Below are positions 36,415 to 45,833 of a stretch of DNA of 64,000 bases, one piece after another; position 1 is the stretch's first letter; each line of letters starts with the position of its first letter. The stretch lies in the NCBI GenBank assembly GCA_044432725.1, contig JAWXUL010000003.1:62001-126000 (forward strand). Reading direction: 5' to 3'. The position numbers and the translations under genes are program-made. The notes under the pieces were generated by a model, which saw nothing but the letters and a program-made list of their open reading frames with translations, was not told the DNA's origin and made no database searches. This DNA is from JAWXUK01 sp044432725 (GTDB lineage: Bacteria > Bacillota > Clostridia > Oscillospirales > Oscillospiraceae).

Positions 36415-37164
36415 AATGCCTGTAGCAAGTGCCTCCACATCGGAATATCCTCGTGGGGTGTGCATTTTTCCGTTCACAGAAACTGTTTGGTCATTCCCGA
36501 TATAAACAATGGTTCCCATATCAATTTCAATGCTGTTAAACAGCTCTTCCAAAGAAAGAATCACTGTTTTCTCGCCCCAAGTACCAGCCCCTTTGACAAA
36601 GGCACAAATGGTCTCTGGTTTCCGTTTCCACAGCAAAATCCGAAGTGCTTTGCGTAGTGCATCCATACGTCCAGGAGAAACAGGACTGTGAATACAAATC
36701 ACAAAGCCACCTTGCACAGCAGCCATCAAGCGATGCTCGATGATTTCCCATGTCATATTCTGCTCAGACAAGGACAGAACCACATAGTCATTGGAAATGG
36801 GAGAGCCCAAAGTAGCAGCCCCAGTTAGCACAGAACTGACCCCAGGAATCATTTCAATCTCCACTTGTGGATATTCTAGCATAATATCCATCAGCAAACT
36901 AGATGTACTGTAAACAGAAGTATCTCCTGCCAGTACCAAAGCTGTTACGCTGCCTTCTACTGTTTTTTGCATTGCCACGTGGCAAGCTTCAGCATCATTT
37001 CCAAGGTCTGTTTTAATCAACTTTTTATCCATGTAATCCACTTCAAGCAAATTGACAAAATTCTTGTATCCCACAATATATTCACACTGATCTAAGGTTT
37101 CTTTGGCTCGAACTGTCATGTTTTTCCCCGCTCCAGCACCTAAGACGATTGTATATAATTTCAT
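36409..37164 (-). CDS. cobJ: Precorrin-3B C17-methyltransferase (CobJ/CbiH-like)
   Basis: 251-residue tetrapyrrole methylase. GYKNFVNLL near 32, AGDTSVYSTSSLL near 78, IPGVSSVLTGAATLGSPI near 104 and SLSEQNMTWEIIEHRL near 130 fit the CbiH/CobJ branch. The N-terminal SAM loop reads VLGAGAGKNMT in place of the usual GIGPG, and the SGDAGVY-type motif is altered. No other corrin gene is present in the window, so this is an orphan. It may be a diverged methylase with another role. Confidence 0.7.
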   Translation of the reverse strand: MKLYTIVLGAGAGKNMTVRAKETLDQCEYIVGYKNFVNLLEVDYMDKKLIKTDLGNDAEACHVAMQKTVEGSVTALVLAGDTSVYSTSSLLMDIMLEYPQVEIEMIPGVSSVLTGAATLGSPISNDYVVLSLSEQNMTWEIIEHRLMAAVQGGFVICIHSPVSPGRMDALRKALRILLWKRKPETICAFVKGAGTWGEKTVILSLEELFNSIEIDMGTIVYIGNDQTVSVNGKMHTPRGYSDVEALATGIL

Positions 37165-37297
37165 AATTTTCCCCTATTCTTCCAATAATTGACATCTATT
37201 CCTAAAACACTCATAAGAATAGGAGTATTCTACTATAAATGAAGGGCTTTGTAAATAGCTATTTAAAAAAATTAACAAAAAATTTTTCGTTTTTGAA

Positions 37298-38371
37298 ATG
37301 GGTGCTTATTTTATGAAAAAAATCTCTCCTCTCTTCCTCCAAAGTCTCCTCCTTACCTTCGCCACCATCGGGCTAATTCTTTTCCCAAAAGAGACCTCTG
37401 CCGCTGTGACAGAAGGCTTGTCCCTTTGCTATCAGCTGATTATCCCTGCCCTTTTCCCCTTTTTCATTCTCTCTTCCCTGATCATTGATCTTGGACTTTC
37501 CATACCCTTAGGAAAAGCTTTGGGAGGCATGATGAAGCCTTTGTTCCGTCTAAACCCCAACTGCATCACCCCTCTTCTCCTTGGCATCATCGGTGGATTT
37601 CCAGTGGGGGCAAAAACAGCACTGACGTTATATGAAAACAAACTCTCTACCAAAGAAGAAACCGAACGTTTGCTCGGCTTTTGTAGTAACGCTGGCCCTG
37701 CCTTTATCCTTGGGGTCATTGGTGCTGGCATTTTCAAAGACCCAAAGCTTGCCTATCTTCTCTATGCCTCTCACCTCTTTGGTAGCTTCGCTGTGGGGAT
37801 TCTCTTTGCCCAAAGAGTCCCAAAAGGAAAACCTCTCCCTCCTCCCTCCATCGCCCTGACACAGGGGAAGAAATTCCTCCCCTCTTTCCTCTTGTCTGTA
37901 ACAACAGCTTTAGACAGTAGTCTGCGGATTTGTGCCTTTATCCTGTGTTTCTGTGTCCTCATTCGACTGCTCACTCTATCTGGTATCTTAGCCCTTATCG
38001 CCTCCCTTCTCCCTCTCTCTCCTGACTTAGCCCTCCCTCTCCTCACTGGTTTCATCGAGCTATCCTCTGGGGTTTCTGCCCTATCCTCTCACCCAAATAC
38101 CATGGCACAGCTTTTGCTCTTTGCCTTTTTCCTTGGTTGGAGTGGTATCTCTGTCCACTGCCAAGTCCTTGCCCTTGCCCAAGAGACAGACCTATCCATG
38201 AAACTATATTTTATAGGGAATTTGCTACAAGGGATTTTTTCTCTTCTTTTTCTTCTTTTCTTGTGGCACTTTGATAATATCCTTCTCTTTCTTCTCCTTG
38301 CTTTCTTTGCCTTTATTTTTTTCAATGCCTATCTCCAGATTATTCCGAAAAAGACTAGAAATCAAAAATAA
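37298..38371 (+). CDS. ylbJ: YlbJ/SpoVV sporulation membrane protein
   Basis: 357 residues with about eight transmembrane helices and nucleoside-recognition (Gate) repeats. ALFPFFILSSLIIDLGLS near 50, IIGGFPVGAKTAL near 95, SNAGPAFILGVIGAGIF near 130 and GWSGISVHCQVLALAQE near 285 are YlbJ family marks. In Bacillus, YlbJ (SpoVV) is made in the mother cell under sigma-E and moves dipicolinate into the forespore. Start may be 37298 or the in-frame ATG at 37313 (MKKIS); neither has a strong ribosome binding site. Confidence 0.88.
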   Translation: MGAYFMKKISPLFLQSLLLTFATIGLILFPKETSAAVTEGLSLCYQLIIPALFPFFILSSLIIDLGLSIPLGKALGGMMKPLFRLNPNCITPLLLGIIGGFPVGAKTALTLYENKLSTKEETERLLGFCSNAGPAFILGVIGAGIFKDPKLAYLLYASHLFGSFAVGILFAQRVPKGKPLPPPSIALTQGKKFLPSFLLSVTTALDSSLRICAFILCFCVLIRLLTLSGILALIASLLPLSPDLALPLLTGFIELSSGVSALSSHPNTMAQLLLFAFFLGWSGISVHCQVLALAQETDLSMKLYFIGNLLQGIFSLLFLLFLWHFDNILLFLLLAFFAFIFFNAYLQIIPKKTRNQK

Positions 38372-38415
38372 AATAGTGTATAATACAAAGGATTAGAATT
38401 GAAAGGAAGTACCCA

Positions 38416-38628
38416 ATGTCCCTCTTTAAAAAAGATATCGACCCTCTTTGCATCTACTGCCAACACGGCCGCCCTCTCTCTCAGGAAGAGGTGGCTTGTG
38501 ATAAAAAAGGCATCATGGAAGCCACCAGTCATTGCAGAAAATTCAGCTATGACCCCTTAAAACGTGTCCCCCCTCGTCCAAGAAAAGCAGATTTCTCTGG
38601 ACTTTCTCCAGAAGATTTTCTCATATAA
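38416..38628 (+). CDS. Small conserved Cys-containing protein (70 residues)
   Basis: Four cysteines, CIYCQHG near 12-18, a Cys near 28 and HCRKFSYDPLKRVPPRP near 39-55, suggest a small zinc-binding fold. I recall this short family as widely conserved in Clostridia without a name. GAAAGGAAG precedes the ATG. The stop codon is overlapped by repeat copy D. Function unknown. Confidence 0.65.
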   Translation: MSLFKKDIDPLCIYCQHGRPLSQEEVACDKKGIMEATSHCRKFSYDPLKRVPPRPRKADFSGLSPEDFLI

Positions 38629-38724
38629 AGTTTGACCCTTTCAAACAACAGCTTTGCTGTTGTTGACTGAAATCATGAAAATGATTGTGCCTTGTGGCTG
38701 AATCATTTTTCAAGTTGTTATATC
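38623..38724. repeat. Multi-hairpin palindromic repeat, copy D (102 bp)
   Basis: Read on the minus strand the first 50 nt match copy B at 43/50. The hairpin AATGATT...GCC-ACAA-GGC...AATCATT has a swapped A-T/T-A pair relative to B, a compensatory change. The second hairpin is AACAACAGC/GCTGTTGTT with core CAAAG. The left end overlaps the stop of the preceding gene; the right end provides a promoter -35. Confidence 0.85.
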
Positions 38725-38746
38725 ACAAGGGTTCCCCTCATAAGAT
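38717..38746 (+). promoter_or_regulatory. Sigma-E-like promoter for yqfC-yqfD
   Basis: GTTATATC (38717-38724), a 14-nt spacer and CATAAGAT (38739-38746) resemble the sigma-E consensus (ATA-type -35, CATACA-T -10). In Bacillus the yqfCD genes are sigma-E dependent. The -35 is the end of repeat copy D. Confidence 0.55.
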
Positions 38747-38825
38747 AAATCAAACAGCTGAACAGATGGTTCGATTTTGTTCCAACGTTTCGAGAGCTTC
38801 CCTAAAATTTTATGAGGTGATACCT

Positions 38826-39104
38826 ATGTCAGACCCCAGAAAAAAATCTCTCCTAGAACGTGCCAGCGACGTTCTGGACCTCCCCACCTATGCCATGGTG
38901 GGGCTTCCCCTAATCGAGCTCACAGGAGACAATGCCTTGCGTGTGGAAAACCATCGTGGAATCCTTTCTTACAGCGAAGAAGAAATCCACATCAGTGGGG
39001 GGGATATTATATATAAAATTCAAGGACGCACCTTGGAACTACGCACTATGACTTCTCTGGAACTGCTGATCACAGGGCAAATCACAGCCATCACTTTGGA
39101 ATAA
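38826..39104 (+). CDS. yqfC: Sporulation protein YqfC
   Basis: 92 residues of the YabP/YqfC family, ending in a beta-rich segment (GGDIIYKIQGRTLELRTM). The ATG at 38826 follows GAGGTGATACCT and gives MSDPRKKSLLERASDVLDLP, the normal family start; upstream codons of a longer reading lie in the promoter. Mother-cell sporulation gene in Bacillus, always next to yqfD. Confidence 0.88.
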   Translation: MSDPRKKSLLERASDVLDLPTYAMVGLPLIELTGDNALRVENHRGILSYSEEEIHISGGDIIYKIQGRTLELRTMTSLELLITGQITAITLE

Positions 39105-39116
39105 GGTGGTGTGCAG

Positions 39117-40337
39117 ATGGAAAAAATCACAAATTTTCTCCGTGGGAAAGAAGAAATCTCTGTCACTGCCCCCTTCCCCCAACGACTCCTGAACCTCTGC
39201 GCCCAAGAAAATCTGCCCTTTTGGGGACTTGTTTGGTTGGATGACAGCCATATCTCCCTGACCATCCCCAAACAAGAATATGGACATCTCCAAACCTTGG
39301 CAAGGAAAATCCAAGGAGAGGTCATCAAAACCCGCTCCCAAGGTCTACCCATGCTCCTCTCTCAACTCCGTCACCGCAGCAGTTTTCTGTTGGGATTCAC
39401 CTTGTCCCTCCTTGCTGTCACCTTCCTGTCTCGTTTTGTTCTTTTCATTGACATCACAGGCAACGAAACCATAGAAACTGCCGTGATTCGCTCTGCACTG
39501 GAAAAAGCTGGTCTCCACACAGGAAGCTATGGCCCCAGTCTTTCCCTGAGCAATCTGCAACAACATCTTCTCTCTCAAGTAGAGGGAATGTCTTGGGCAA
39601 GTATCAATCTCCATGGCACAAGGGTAGAAGTCACCGTTCGTGAATCTGTACCCCCTCCAGAAATTTATCCCACCGAAGGACTTTATGACATCATCTCCAC
39701 TGCCACAGGCATAGTCGAGGAAATCCAAGTCCACCAAGGAGAAAAAATGGTAGCTGCGGGGGACACCATCACAAAAGGACAAGTGCTGATCTCTGGTTCT
39801 GTGGAACTAAAGCCTCCTTTATACAGTGAAAACCCTTCCCAGTGGCTTTCTGTCCCCAGTTCTGGCAAAATCATGGCAAGAACTTGGCATCAGCTTGTGG
39901 CTGTGATTCCTCTCTCTGTCCAAGTGAAGGAAACCTATGGTGTCCCACAAAATGCCTATGAATTTTTTCTGTTGGGAGAAAAATGGACTTTATTTGAAAA
40001 CCCCGTGATTTTTCTCTCTCATTATGATAAAATAAGAGAAAGCTATCATTTCCCTTCTTTGGAAACCCTTCCTGTTGCCATCACCCACATCACCCAAAGC
40101 CCCTATCGCCTGAACCAAAGCACCATCAATCAGCAATACGCCAGAGAAATGCTAGAACAATCTCTCTTAGAAGAAATAGAGTCCCTCTTGGGGGACACAG
40201 GGGAACTCCTCCAATGGGAATTTACAGCAGTGGAGAAAAACAACACCCTCCAAGTGACACTTTCTGCTGAATGTAGGCAAGAGATTGGAATCCTGATAGA
40301 AGGTAGCCCCAGACAAGAAATCTTAGACGAATCATAG
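39117..40337 (+). CDS. yqfD: Sporulation protein YqfD
   Basis: 406 residues. An N-terminal soluble part is followed by one transmembrane helix at about 95-112 and a large extracytoplasmic region with repeats of the type seen in VRESVPPPEI near 185. The ATG at 39117 is 7 nt after AAGGTGG; the GTG at 39111 is too close. Starts 12 nt after yqfC. Sigma-E regulon member in Bacillus. Confidence 0.88.
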   Translation: MEKITNFLRGKEEISVTAPFPQRLLNLCAQENLPFWGLVWLDDSHISLTIPKQEYGHLQTLARKIQGEVIKTRSQGLPMLLSQLRHRSSFLLGFTLSLLAVTFLSRFVLFIDITGNETIETAVIRSALEKAGLHTGSYGPSLSLSNLQQHLLSQVEGMSWASINLHGTRVEVTVRESVPPPEIYPTEGLYDIISTATGIVEEIQVHQGEKMVAAGDTITKGQVLISGSVELKPPLYSENPSQWLSVPSSGKIMARTWHQLVAVIPLSVQVKETYGVPQNAYEFFLLGEKWTLFENPVIFLSHYDKIRESYHFPSLETLPVAITHITQSPYRLNQSTINQQYAREMLEQSLLEEIESLLGDTGELLQWEFTAVEKNNTLQVTLSAECRQEIGILIEGSPRQEILDES

Positions 40338-40350
40338 AAAGGTTGTACCA

Positions 40351-41334
40351 ATGACAACACAAACAATCAACATTGAACGCTTTGAAGACACCTTAAATAT
40401 TTTCGGTTCCTTTGATGAAAACATTCGCTGTATCGAAAGCGAGCTTTCTGTCTCTGTAAGCAACCGTGAAGGAGAGCTGAAAATCTCTAGCGAAATCCCC
40501 GAAAATGTCCCCCTTGCTGTAAAAGCACTGGAAGGGCTTTTGTCCCTTTCTGTCCGAGGAGAAGAAATCAACACGCAAAATGTGAGATATATCATCAATC
40601 TTGTGAAAACAGGTCATGAAAATGAAATCGGTAAATTTTCCAAAGACATCCTCTGCATCACTGCAAAGGGAAAACCCATCAAAGCAAAAACAGTGGGGCA
40701 GAAAATATATATCGAAGCCATTGGGAAAAATGTGGTGACACTTGGCATAGGCCCTGCCGGTACAGGGAAAACCTATCTGGCTGTGGCTGCTGCTGTCACT
40801 GCCTTCCGAGCCAAAGAAGTCAATCGCATCATCCTCACCCGCCCTGCTGTAGAAGCCGGAGAGAGCTTAGGCTTTCTCCCTGGAGACTTGCAATCCAAAG
40901 TAGACCCCTATCTCCGTCCCCTTTATGACGCTTTATTCGATATGTTAGGGGCAGAGACCTATCAAAAATATCTGGAAAAAGGCAATATCGAGGTGGCTCC
41001 TCTGGCGTATATGCGTGGTCGTACCCTTGATGATTCCTTCATTATTTTAGATGAAGCACAAAACACCACTGGCGAGCAAATGAAAATGTTCCTGACTCGT
41101 TTGGGCTTTGGGAGCAAAATCATCATCACAGGGGACATCACCCAAATCGACCTACCCAGTAACAAAACTTCTGGGCTGAAAGACGCAGCCAAAGTGTTGG
41201 AAGGCATTGATGACATCGCCATCATTCGCCTGACCCACAGTGATGTGGTGCGACATGAATTGGTCCAGCGTATCATCCAAGCTTATGAAAAACAGCCAAC
41301 CAAACCACTCCCCAACACTGGAAAAAAAAGATAA
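40351..41334 (+). CDS. phoH: PhoH-like ATPase
   Basis: 327 residues. P-loop GIGPAGTGKTYLAVA near 130, Walker B FIILDEAQNTT near 230 and the family motif GDITQIDLP near 262. A cytoplasmic ATPase, often linked to RNA metabolism, encoded next to ybeY and era. Begins 13 nt after yqfD. Confidence 0.93.
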   Translation: MTTQTINIERFEDTLNIFGSFDENIRCIESELSVSVSNREGELKISSEIPENVPLAVKALEGLLSLSVRGEEINTQNVRYIINLVKTGHENEIGKFSKDILCITAKGKPIKAKTVGQKIYIEAIGKNVVTLGIGPAGTGKTYLAVAAAVTAFRAKEVNRIILTRPAVEAGESLGFLPGDLQSKVDPYLRPLYDALFDMLGAETYQKYLEKGNIEVAPLAYMRGRTLDDSFIILDEAQNTTGEQMKMFLTRLGFGSKIIITGDITQIDLPSNKTSGLKDAAKVLEGIDDIAIIRLTHSDVVRHELVQRIIQAYEKQPTKPLPNTGKKR

Positions 41335-41346
41335 TGAGGTAGCCTT

Positions 41347-41844
41347 ATGACACACATGATACTGGTCGAAACAGAAGTAGACTTCCCCCCTGAACTGGAA
41401 AATAAAATTGGCTGTGCCATCGCCATGGCATTAGAAGAAGAAAAAGTCCCCTTTGCTTGTGAAATCAATGTCCTTTTGACCGATGATCAAGGCATACAAG
41501 AACTGAACAAAGAATACCGTGGCATGGACAAGGCAACAGACGTTCTCTCCTTCCCCATGTTTCAGCTGACCGCTGGCATCCCTCCCACTGACCCTGAAAT
41601 GCTAGACGTGGATTCTGACCTTCTGCCCCTAGGGGACATGGTTCTCTCTCTGGAACGGGTAGAAGCACAGGCAAAAGAATATGGACACAGCGTACAGCAA
41701 GAACTTTGCTATCTTGCCATTCACTCTGTCCTCCATCTCTTAGGCTATGACCATGTGGACGAAGGCGTCATGAAACAGCAAATGCGTACCCGTGAAAAAC
41801 ATATTCTGGCAGAAGCTACAAAAGAAATGGAGGAATTTTTATGA
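41347..41844 (+). CDS. ybeY: Endoribonuclease YbeY (16S rRNA maturation)
   Basis: 165 residues. Zinc-binding HSVLHLLGYDH (Hx3Hx5H) near 118-128, and YRGMDKATDVLSFPMF near 57. Acts in rRNA processing and ribosome quality control. Overlaps era by 4 nt. Confidence 0.95.
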   Translation: MTHMILVETEVDFPPELENKIGCAIAMALEEEKVPFACEINVLLTDDQGIQELNKEYRGMDKATDVLSFPMFQLTAGIPPTDPEMLDVDSDLLPLGDMVLSLERVEAQAKEYGHSVQQELCYLAIHSVLHLLGYDHVDEGVMKQQMRTREKHILAEATKEMEEFL

Positions 41845-42725
41845 AATCAGGTATCATCACCATTGTTGGCTCTCCCAATGTGGGAAAATCCACTTTGATG
41901 AACAAAATCATCGGAGAAAAAGTGGCGATTGTCTCTAACAAACCCCAAACCACCCGCAATCGTATCTACGGCATCCTGAACCAAGAGGATTGCCAATATG
42001 TCTTTCTGGACACCCCAGGCTTGCATCGTGCCAAAACCCGTTTGGGAGACTATATGGTCAAAGTCGTTCGGGAATCTGTGGTGGACGTGGATGCTGTGGT
42101 TTTGATGGTCAACCCCACCCCTACCATCTCTCTCAATACCCAAGATTTGATTGAATCCATGAAACGTCTCTCCTGTCCCACCATTCTTGCCATCAACAAA
42201 CTGGACATGCTAGAAAAAAAAGATGTCCTCCTAAACGTGATGGATATTTATCGACAAGAACACGATTTCACTGCCATTCTCCCCATCTCTGCACGCACAG
42301 GAAAAGGGGTGGATGAGTTACTGAAAACCCTGAAAAAATTCATCCCCGAAGGGCCTCTTCTCTTCCCAGAGGACATGATTACTGACCAACCAGAGCGACA
42401 AATCATGGCTGAAATCATCCGTGAAAAATTGCTTCGGAATCTGGAAAAAGAAATCCCCCACGGCACAGCAATCGAAATCACAAAATTCTCCCAACGAGAT
42501 GACGGCATCATTGACGTAGAAGCCACTATTTTCTGCGAAAAAGGCTCTCACAAAGGGATTATCATCGGCAAGAATGGAGATATGCTGAAAAAAATCTCCT
42601 CAGAAGCCCGCAAGGACATGGAGCATTTTATGGGAGAAAAAGTATTCCTCCAAAATTGGGTGAAAGTGAAGGAAAATTGGCGAGATAATGCCAATTATGT
42701 CCGTAATTTTGGATATACAGAATAA
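41841..42725 (+). CDS. era: GTPase Era
   Basis: 294 residues. G1 GSPNVGKSTLMN near 10, G3 DTPGLH near 58, G4 NKLDML near 120, and a C-terminal KH domain with IIIGKNGDMLKKISSEAR near 238. Binds 16S rRNA in 30S assembly. Part of the yqfC-yqfD-phoH-ybeY-era-dinB run. Confidence 0.97.
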   Translation: MKSGIITIVGSPNVGKSTLMNKIIGEKVAIVSNKPQTTRNRIYGILNQEDCQYVFLDTPGLHRAKTRLGDYMVKVVRESVVDVDAVVLMVNPTPTISLNTQDLIESMKRLSCPTILAINKLDMLEKKDVLLNVMDIYRQEHDFTAILPISARTGKGVDELLKTLKKFIPEGPLLFPEDMITDQPERQIMAEIIREKLLRNLEKEIPHGTAIEITKFSQRDDGIIDVEATIFCEKGSHKGIIIGKNGDMLKKISSEARKDMEHFMGEKVFLQNWVKVKENWRDNANYVRNFGYTE

Positions 42726-42736
42726 AAGGTGTTGCC

Positions 42737-43975
42737 ATGAATCGAGTCATCTTACACTGCGATTTAAATAGCTTTTTTGCCTCTGTAGAGCTTTTGGAAT
42801 ACCCCCAGTTCCACCACCTCCCTGTGGCTGTCTGTGGTGACCCCCACAGCAGACAAGGGGTGGTGCTCGCCAAAAACGACCTTGCAAAAGCCTTCCAAGT
42901 TAGCACAGGACAGACCGTATGGCAAGCCAGAAATCTTTGCCCTGAACTGATTTTGCTTCCGGCTCACGGGGAAAAATATCGCTACTTCTCTCGAAAAGTC
43001 AACCAAATCTATCTGGACTATAGCGACCTTGTAGAGCCCTATGGGGTGGACGAAAGTTGGGTGGATGTGACAGGCTCTCTCCATCTGTTTGGCAAAAGCC
43101 CTGTGGCTCTTGCCGACGAAATTCGAAAACGTTCTTTAGAAGAATTAGGGCTCTCTCTGTCCATTGGTGTCTCTTTTAACAAAATCTTTGCCAAACTAGG
43201 CAGTGATTACAAAAAGCCAAACGCTACCACAGAAATCACCCCAGAAAATTTCAAAGAAATCGTCTGGCGTCTCCCCTTGGGGGATTTGCTTTATGCAGGC
43301 AAAGCCACACAGAAAAAATTACGCCCCTATGGCATCTTGACCATAGGGGATTTGGCGAATTATGATGTAAAAGTCCTCTCTCTTCTGTTGGGGAAACAGG
43401 GGGAAATGCTCCATCGTTATGCCAACGGCTTAGATGACAGCCCTGTGGATGACTTCTTCTTGAAAGAAGCCCCCAAATCCGTGGGACAAGGACTCACCTT
43501 CGCCAAGGATTTAGAAGGACGAGATGCCATCCGTTCTGGGATTTATATGCTCGCAGACCATGTGGCACTGCGGCTGCGTCAACATGGTCTCCACTGCTAT
43601 GGGGTACAGCTGACCCTTCGTGACCCAGAATTTCACAACATCAGTCGCCAATGTCAACTGGAAAACCCCAGCCACCTCTGCCAAGAAATCAGCGAAGTTG
43701 CCTTCGCTCTGGCTGAAAAACATTGGAATTTTCGGAAACCTGTCCGTGCTGTCTCTGTGACAGCCATTTCCCTTGTCCCCTCTCAGCAAACAGGCAAACA
43801 ACTCACCCTCTTCAACCAAGGAGAGGACAAAGAAGAAAAATATCAAAAAATCGCCCAAGCCACCGACGAACTCCGTGCCAAATATGGCCGAAAAATCCTT
43901 GGTCCTGCCTCGGCACCCCAGAAAAAAAGAAGTAACGGCTCCATCGCTTTTTCTTCGGACGAAACAGCAGATTAG
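42737..43975 (+). CDS. dinB: DNA polymerase IV (Y family)
   Basis: 412 residues. Catalytic LHCDLNSFFASVE near 6 and YGVDESWVDVT near 98 carry the acidic residues; GVSFNKIFAKLGSDYKKP near 138 is the fingers/palm region. QLTLF near 355 is a beta-clamp binding motif. Translesion polymerase placed 11 nt after era, where recO is found in many Firmicutes. Confidence 0.93.
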   Translation: MNRVILHCDLNSFFASVELLEYPQFHHLPVAVCGDPHSRQGVVLAKNDLAKAFQVSTGQTVWQARNLCPELILLPAHGEKYRYFSRKVNQIYLDYSDLVEPYGVDESWVDVTGSLHLFGKSPVALADEIRKRSLEELGLSLSIGVSFNKIFAKLGSDYKKPNATTEITPENFKEIVWRLPLGDLLYAGKATQKKLRPYGILTIGDLANYDVKVLSLLLGKQGEMLHRYANGLDDSPVDDFFLKEAPKSVGQGLTFAKDLEGRDAIRSGIYMLADHVALRLRQHGLHCYGVQLTLRDPEFHNISRQCQLENPSHLCQEISEVAFALAEKHWNFRKPVRAVSVTAISLVPSQQTGKQLTLFNQGEDKEEKYQKIAQATDELRAKYGRKILGPASAPQKKRSNGSIAFSSDETAD

Positions 43976-43992
43976 TCTTTGCTCAATGGACA

Positions 43993-44020
43993 AGAAGCCT
44001 TGCCTTAAGGCTTCTCTTTC
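43993..44020. terminator. Terminator after dinB
   Basis: AGAAGCCTT (43993-44001), loop, AAGGCTTCT (44007-44015), then CTTTCTTTT. It overlaps the last codons of the convergent radical SAM gene. Confidence 0.75.
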
Positions 44021-45717
44021 TTTTCCAAAATGTCCAAAGAAACTCGGTGGACCTGATATCTCTCCCGAAAATGTTTTTGTTTTTTTCCATTTTCGGGATA
44101 ATCTACATAAATGCCACAATTTTCTTCATACAAGATCCCCACAAAACGTTTCCCATGCTTGGGACGTTTGTACTGTGGATCCTTTTCCAAGGCAATGGTT
44201 AAATCTCTCAAACGTGAATCCACAATTTTCAAACTTTCTGGCAAAATCCCTGTGGAATTTGTCTCCACCCGATCAATCATCAACATATCTCGCAACAAAC
44301 TTGCCTTTACCCCTGAAAAGCCCTGACACAGTGCAAAGATTCCGTCCATATACCGCTCTAAGGAAATACGCTCTTCTAGCACGAAACCTGTGCCAATTTC
44401 CCGAAACAGAGTAAAGGCATCCCAAGAGGTTGCCTGAAGCAAATATGCCAAAGTATGAAAAAAACGTCCAGAATTATACAACCTGTCCACCACATCTTCT
44501 ATGAGAGACAAAAGCTTGAAATCCTCTTCTGACAACCACGGGGTGCTTTTCACTTGATAAGGGGCTTTTAAATCATAATCCAAAGGAAATTTCTCTGGAT
44601 TTTCTCCTATTTCACTCCCTTGTAACACTTTTAAAAAGCCCAGTTGCAACATCTCTGCCCCCACAGAATAAGCGATGTTAAAACTACGAGAAAACTCCTC
44701 TAAATCTTCAAAGGGCAAACCTGCAATCAAATCAATGTGAAGGTGATTGCTATGTTCTGTGAGAGACTGTAAATTCTCCAATAATTTACTGATATTGGTT
44801 TTCCGTCCCACTGCTTCCAAGGTTTTTTCACAAAAACTTTGCATTCCGATTTCCAGTTGTACATATCCCTTGGGCATTTGTTTTAACAATAATAGGGTGC
44901 TGTCTCTTAAAATATCCCCTGCCATCTCGAAATGAAAACAAACAGAAGTGGGAATGGTCTTGCCGTATTCCTCTAACAAAAAGGACAAAATACCATCGCA
45001 GTGCTGAACAGAGCTGTTAAAGGTTCTGTCCACAAATTTCACGGTTTGTGTTCCAGAATTGGCAAGTGCCACGATTTCCCCTTTCACTCGCTCCAAGGAG
45101 AAAAATCGCACCCCCTCCCCACGTCCTGACAAGCAAAAAGCACAGGCATAAGGGCAACCACGAGAGGACTCTAAATAAGCAATTCTACCCTGTAATTGGG
45201 CAAAATAGCTGGGACAATAAGGGGTAGGAGGCTCCTCTGCACTAAGATATGCCTTCCCCACAATCATCTCCCCCTGCTGATTGCGATAAGACAGGCCGTA
45301 AACCTGATCAAAAGTCTCTTCCCCCAAAGAAAGTGCTGTGATAAGCTGGGCAAAGGGCAGTTCCCCCTCTCCTGACAACACAAAATCCACAAAAGAACAT
45401 TCCTCCAAAATACGCTCTGGATGATAACCCACCTCTGGCCCTCCAAAAATCAGGGTCATCTCGGGGCGATTTTCTTTCAAAGCTTCTGCCAGTGCCTTTG
45501 TTTGGTGAATATTCCAAATGTAACAAGAAAAGGCAACCACAGAATAATCTTTCAGCTTTTGAAATACGTCCTCTTGCTTCTGGTTGATTGTCCCTTCCAC
45601 CACCTCTCCTGTCACAGAAGGAGGGCCAAAAGCCTCTAGTCCTGCCTTTAAACACCATGGTGAAAGGGAAGCGTGGATATATTTTGAATTTAAAGTAGAA
45701 ATGGCTATTTTTTTCAT
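44005..45717 (-). CDS. B12-binding-domain radical SAM protein (DUF4080 type)
   Basis: 570 residues. N-terminal cobalamin-binding-like domain (about 1-135, with IFGGPEVGYHPERIL near 88), radical SAM cluster SSRGCPYACAFCLSG near 180, and a C-terminal region typical of DUF4080. It probably methylates or rearranges an unknown substrate. The ATG at 45717 follows TAGGAGAAAATAAT and gives MKKIAISTLNSKYIHAS, the family N-terminus; the longer reading lacks a site. No pathway partner nearby. Confidence 0.78.
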   Translation of the reverse strand: MKKIAISTLNSKYIHASLSPWCLKAGLEAFGPPSVTGEVVEGTINQKQEDVFQKLKDYSVVAFSCYIWNIHQTKALAEALKENRPEMTLIFGGPEVGYHPERILEECSFVDFVLSGEGELPFAQLITALSLGEETFDQVYGLSYRNQQGEMIVGKAYLSAEEPPTPYCPSYFAQLQGRIAYLESSRGCPYACAFCLSGRGEGVRFFSLERVKGEIVALANSGTQTVKFVDRTFNSSVQHCDGILSFLLEEYGKTIPTSVCFHFEMAGDILRDSTLLLLKQMPKGYVQLEIGMQSFCEKTLEAVGRKTNISKLLENLQSLTEHSNHLHIDLIAGLPFEDLEEFSRSFNIAYSVGAEMLQLGFLKVLQGSEIGENPEKFPLDYDLKAPYQVKSTPWLSEEDFKLLSLIEDVVDRLYNSGRFFHTLAYLLQATSWDAFTLFREIGTGFVLEERISLERYMDGIFALCQGFSGVKASLLRDMLMIDRVETNSTGILPESLKIVDSRLRDLTIALEKDPQYKRPKHGKRFVGILYEENCGIYVDYPENGKKQKHFRERYQVHRVSLDILEKKEKP

Positions 45718-45833
45718 ATTATTTTCTCCTAACCCTGAATAACTTACAATGAATGGACATACTTTCCAATTTTCCCTCATAAGCTAGAAACACACAAGAG
45801 GCTCATCCTCTTAAAATAAGGAGTGTTATACTG

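Noticed and set aside
43511..44119. 202-codon minus-strand frame over dinB
   Set aside because: Antisense shadow of dinB without support.
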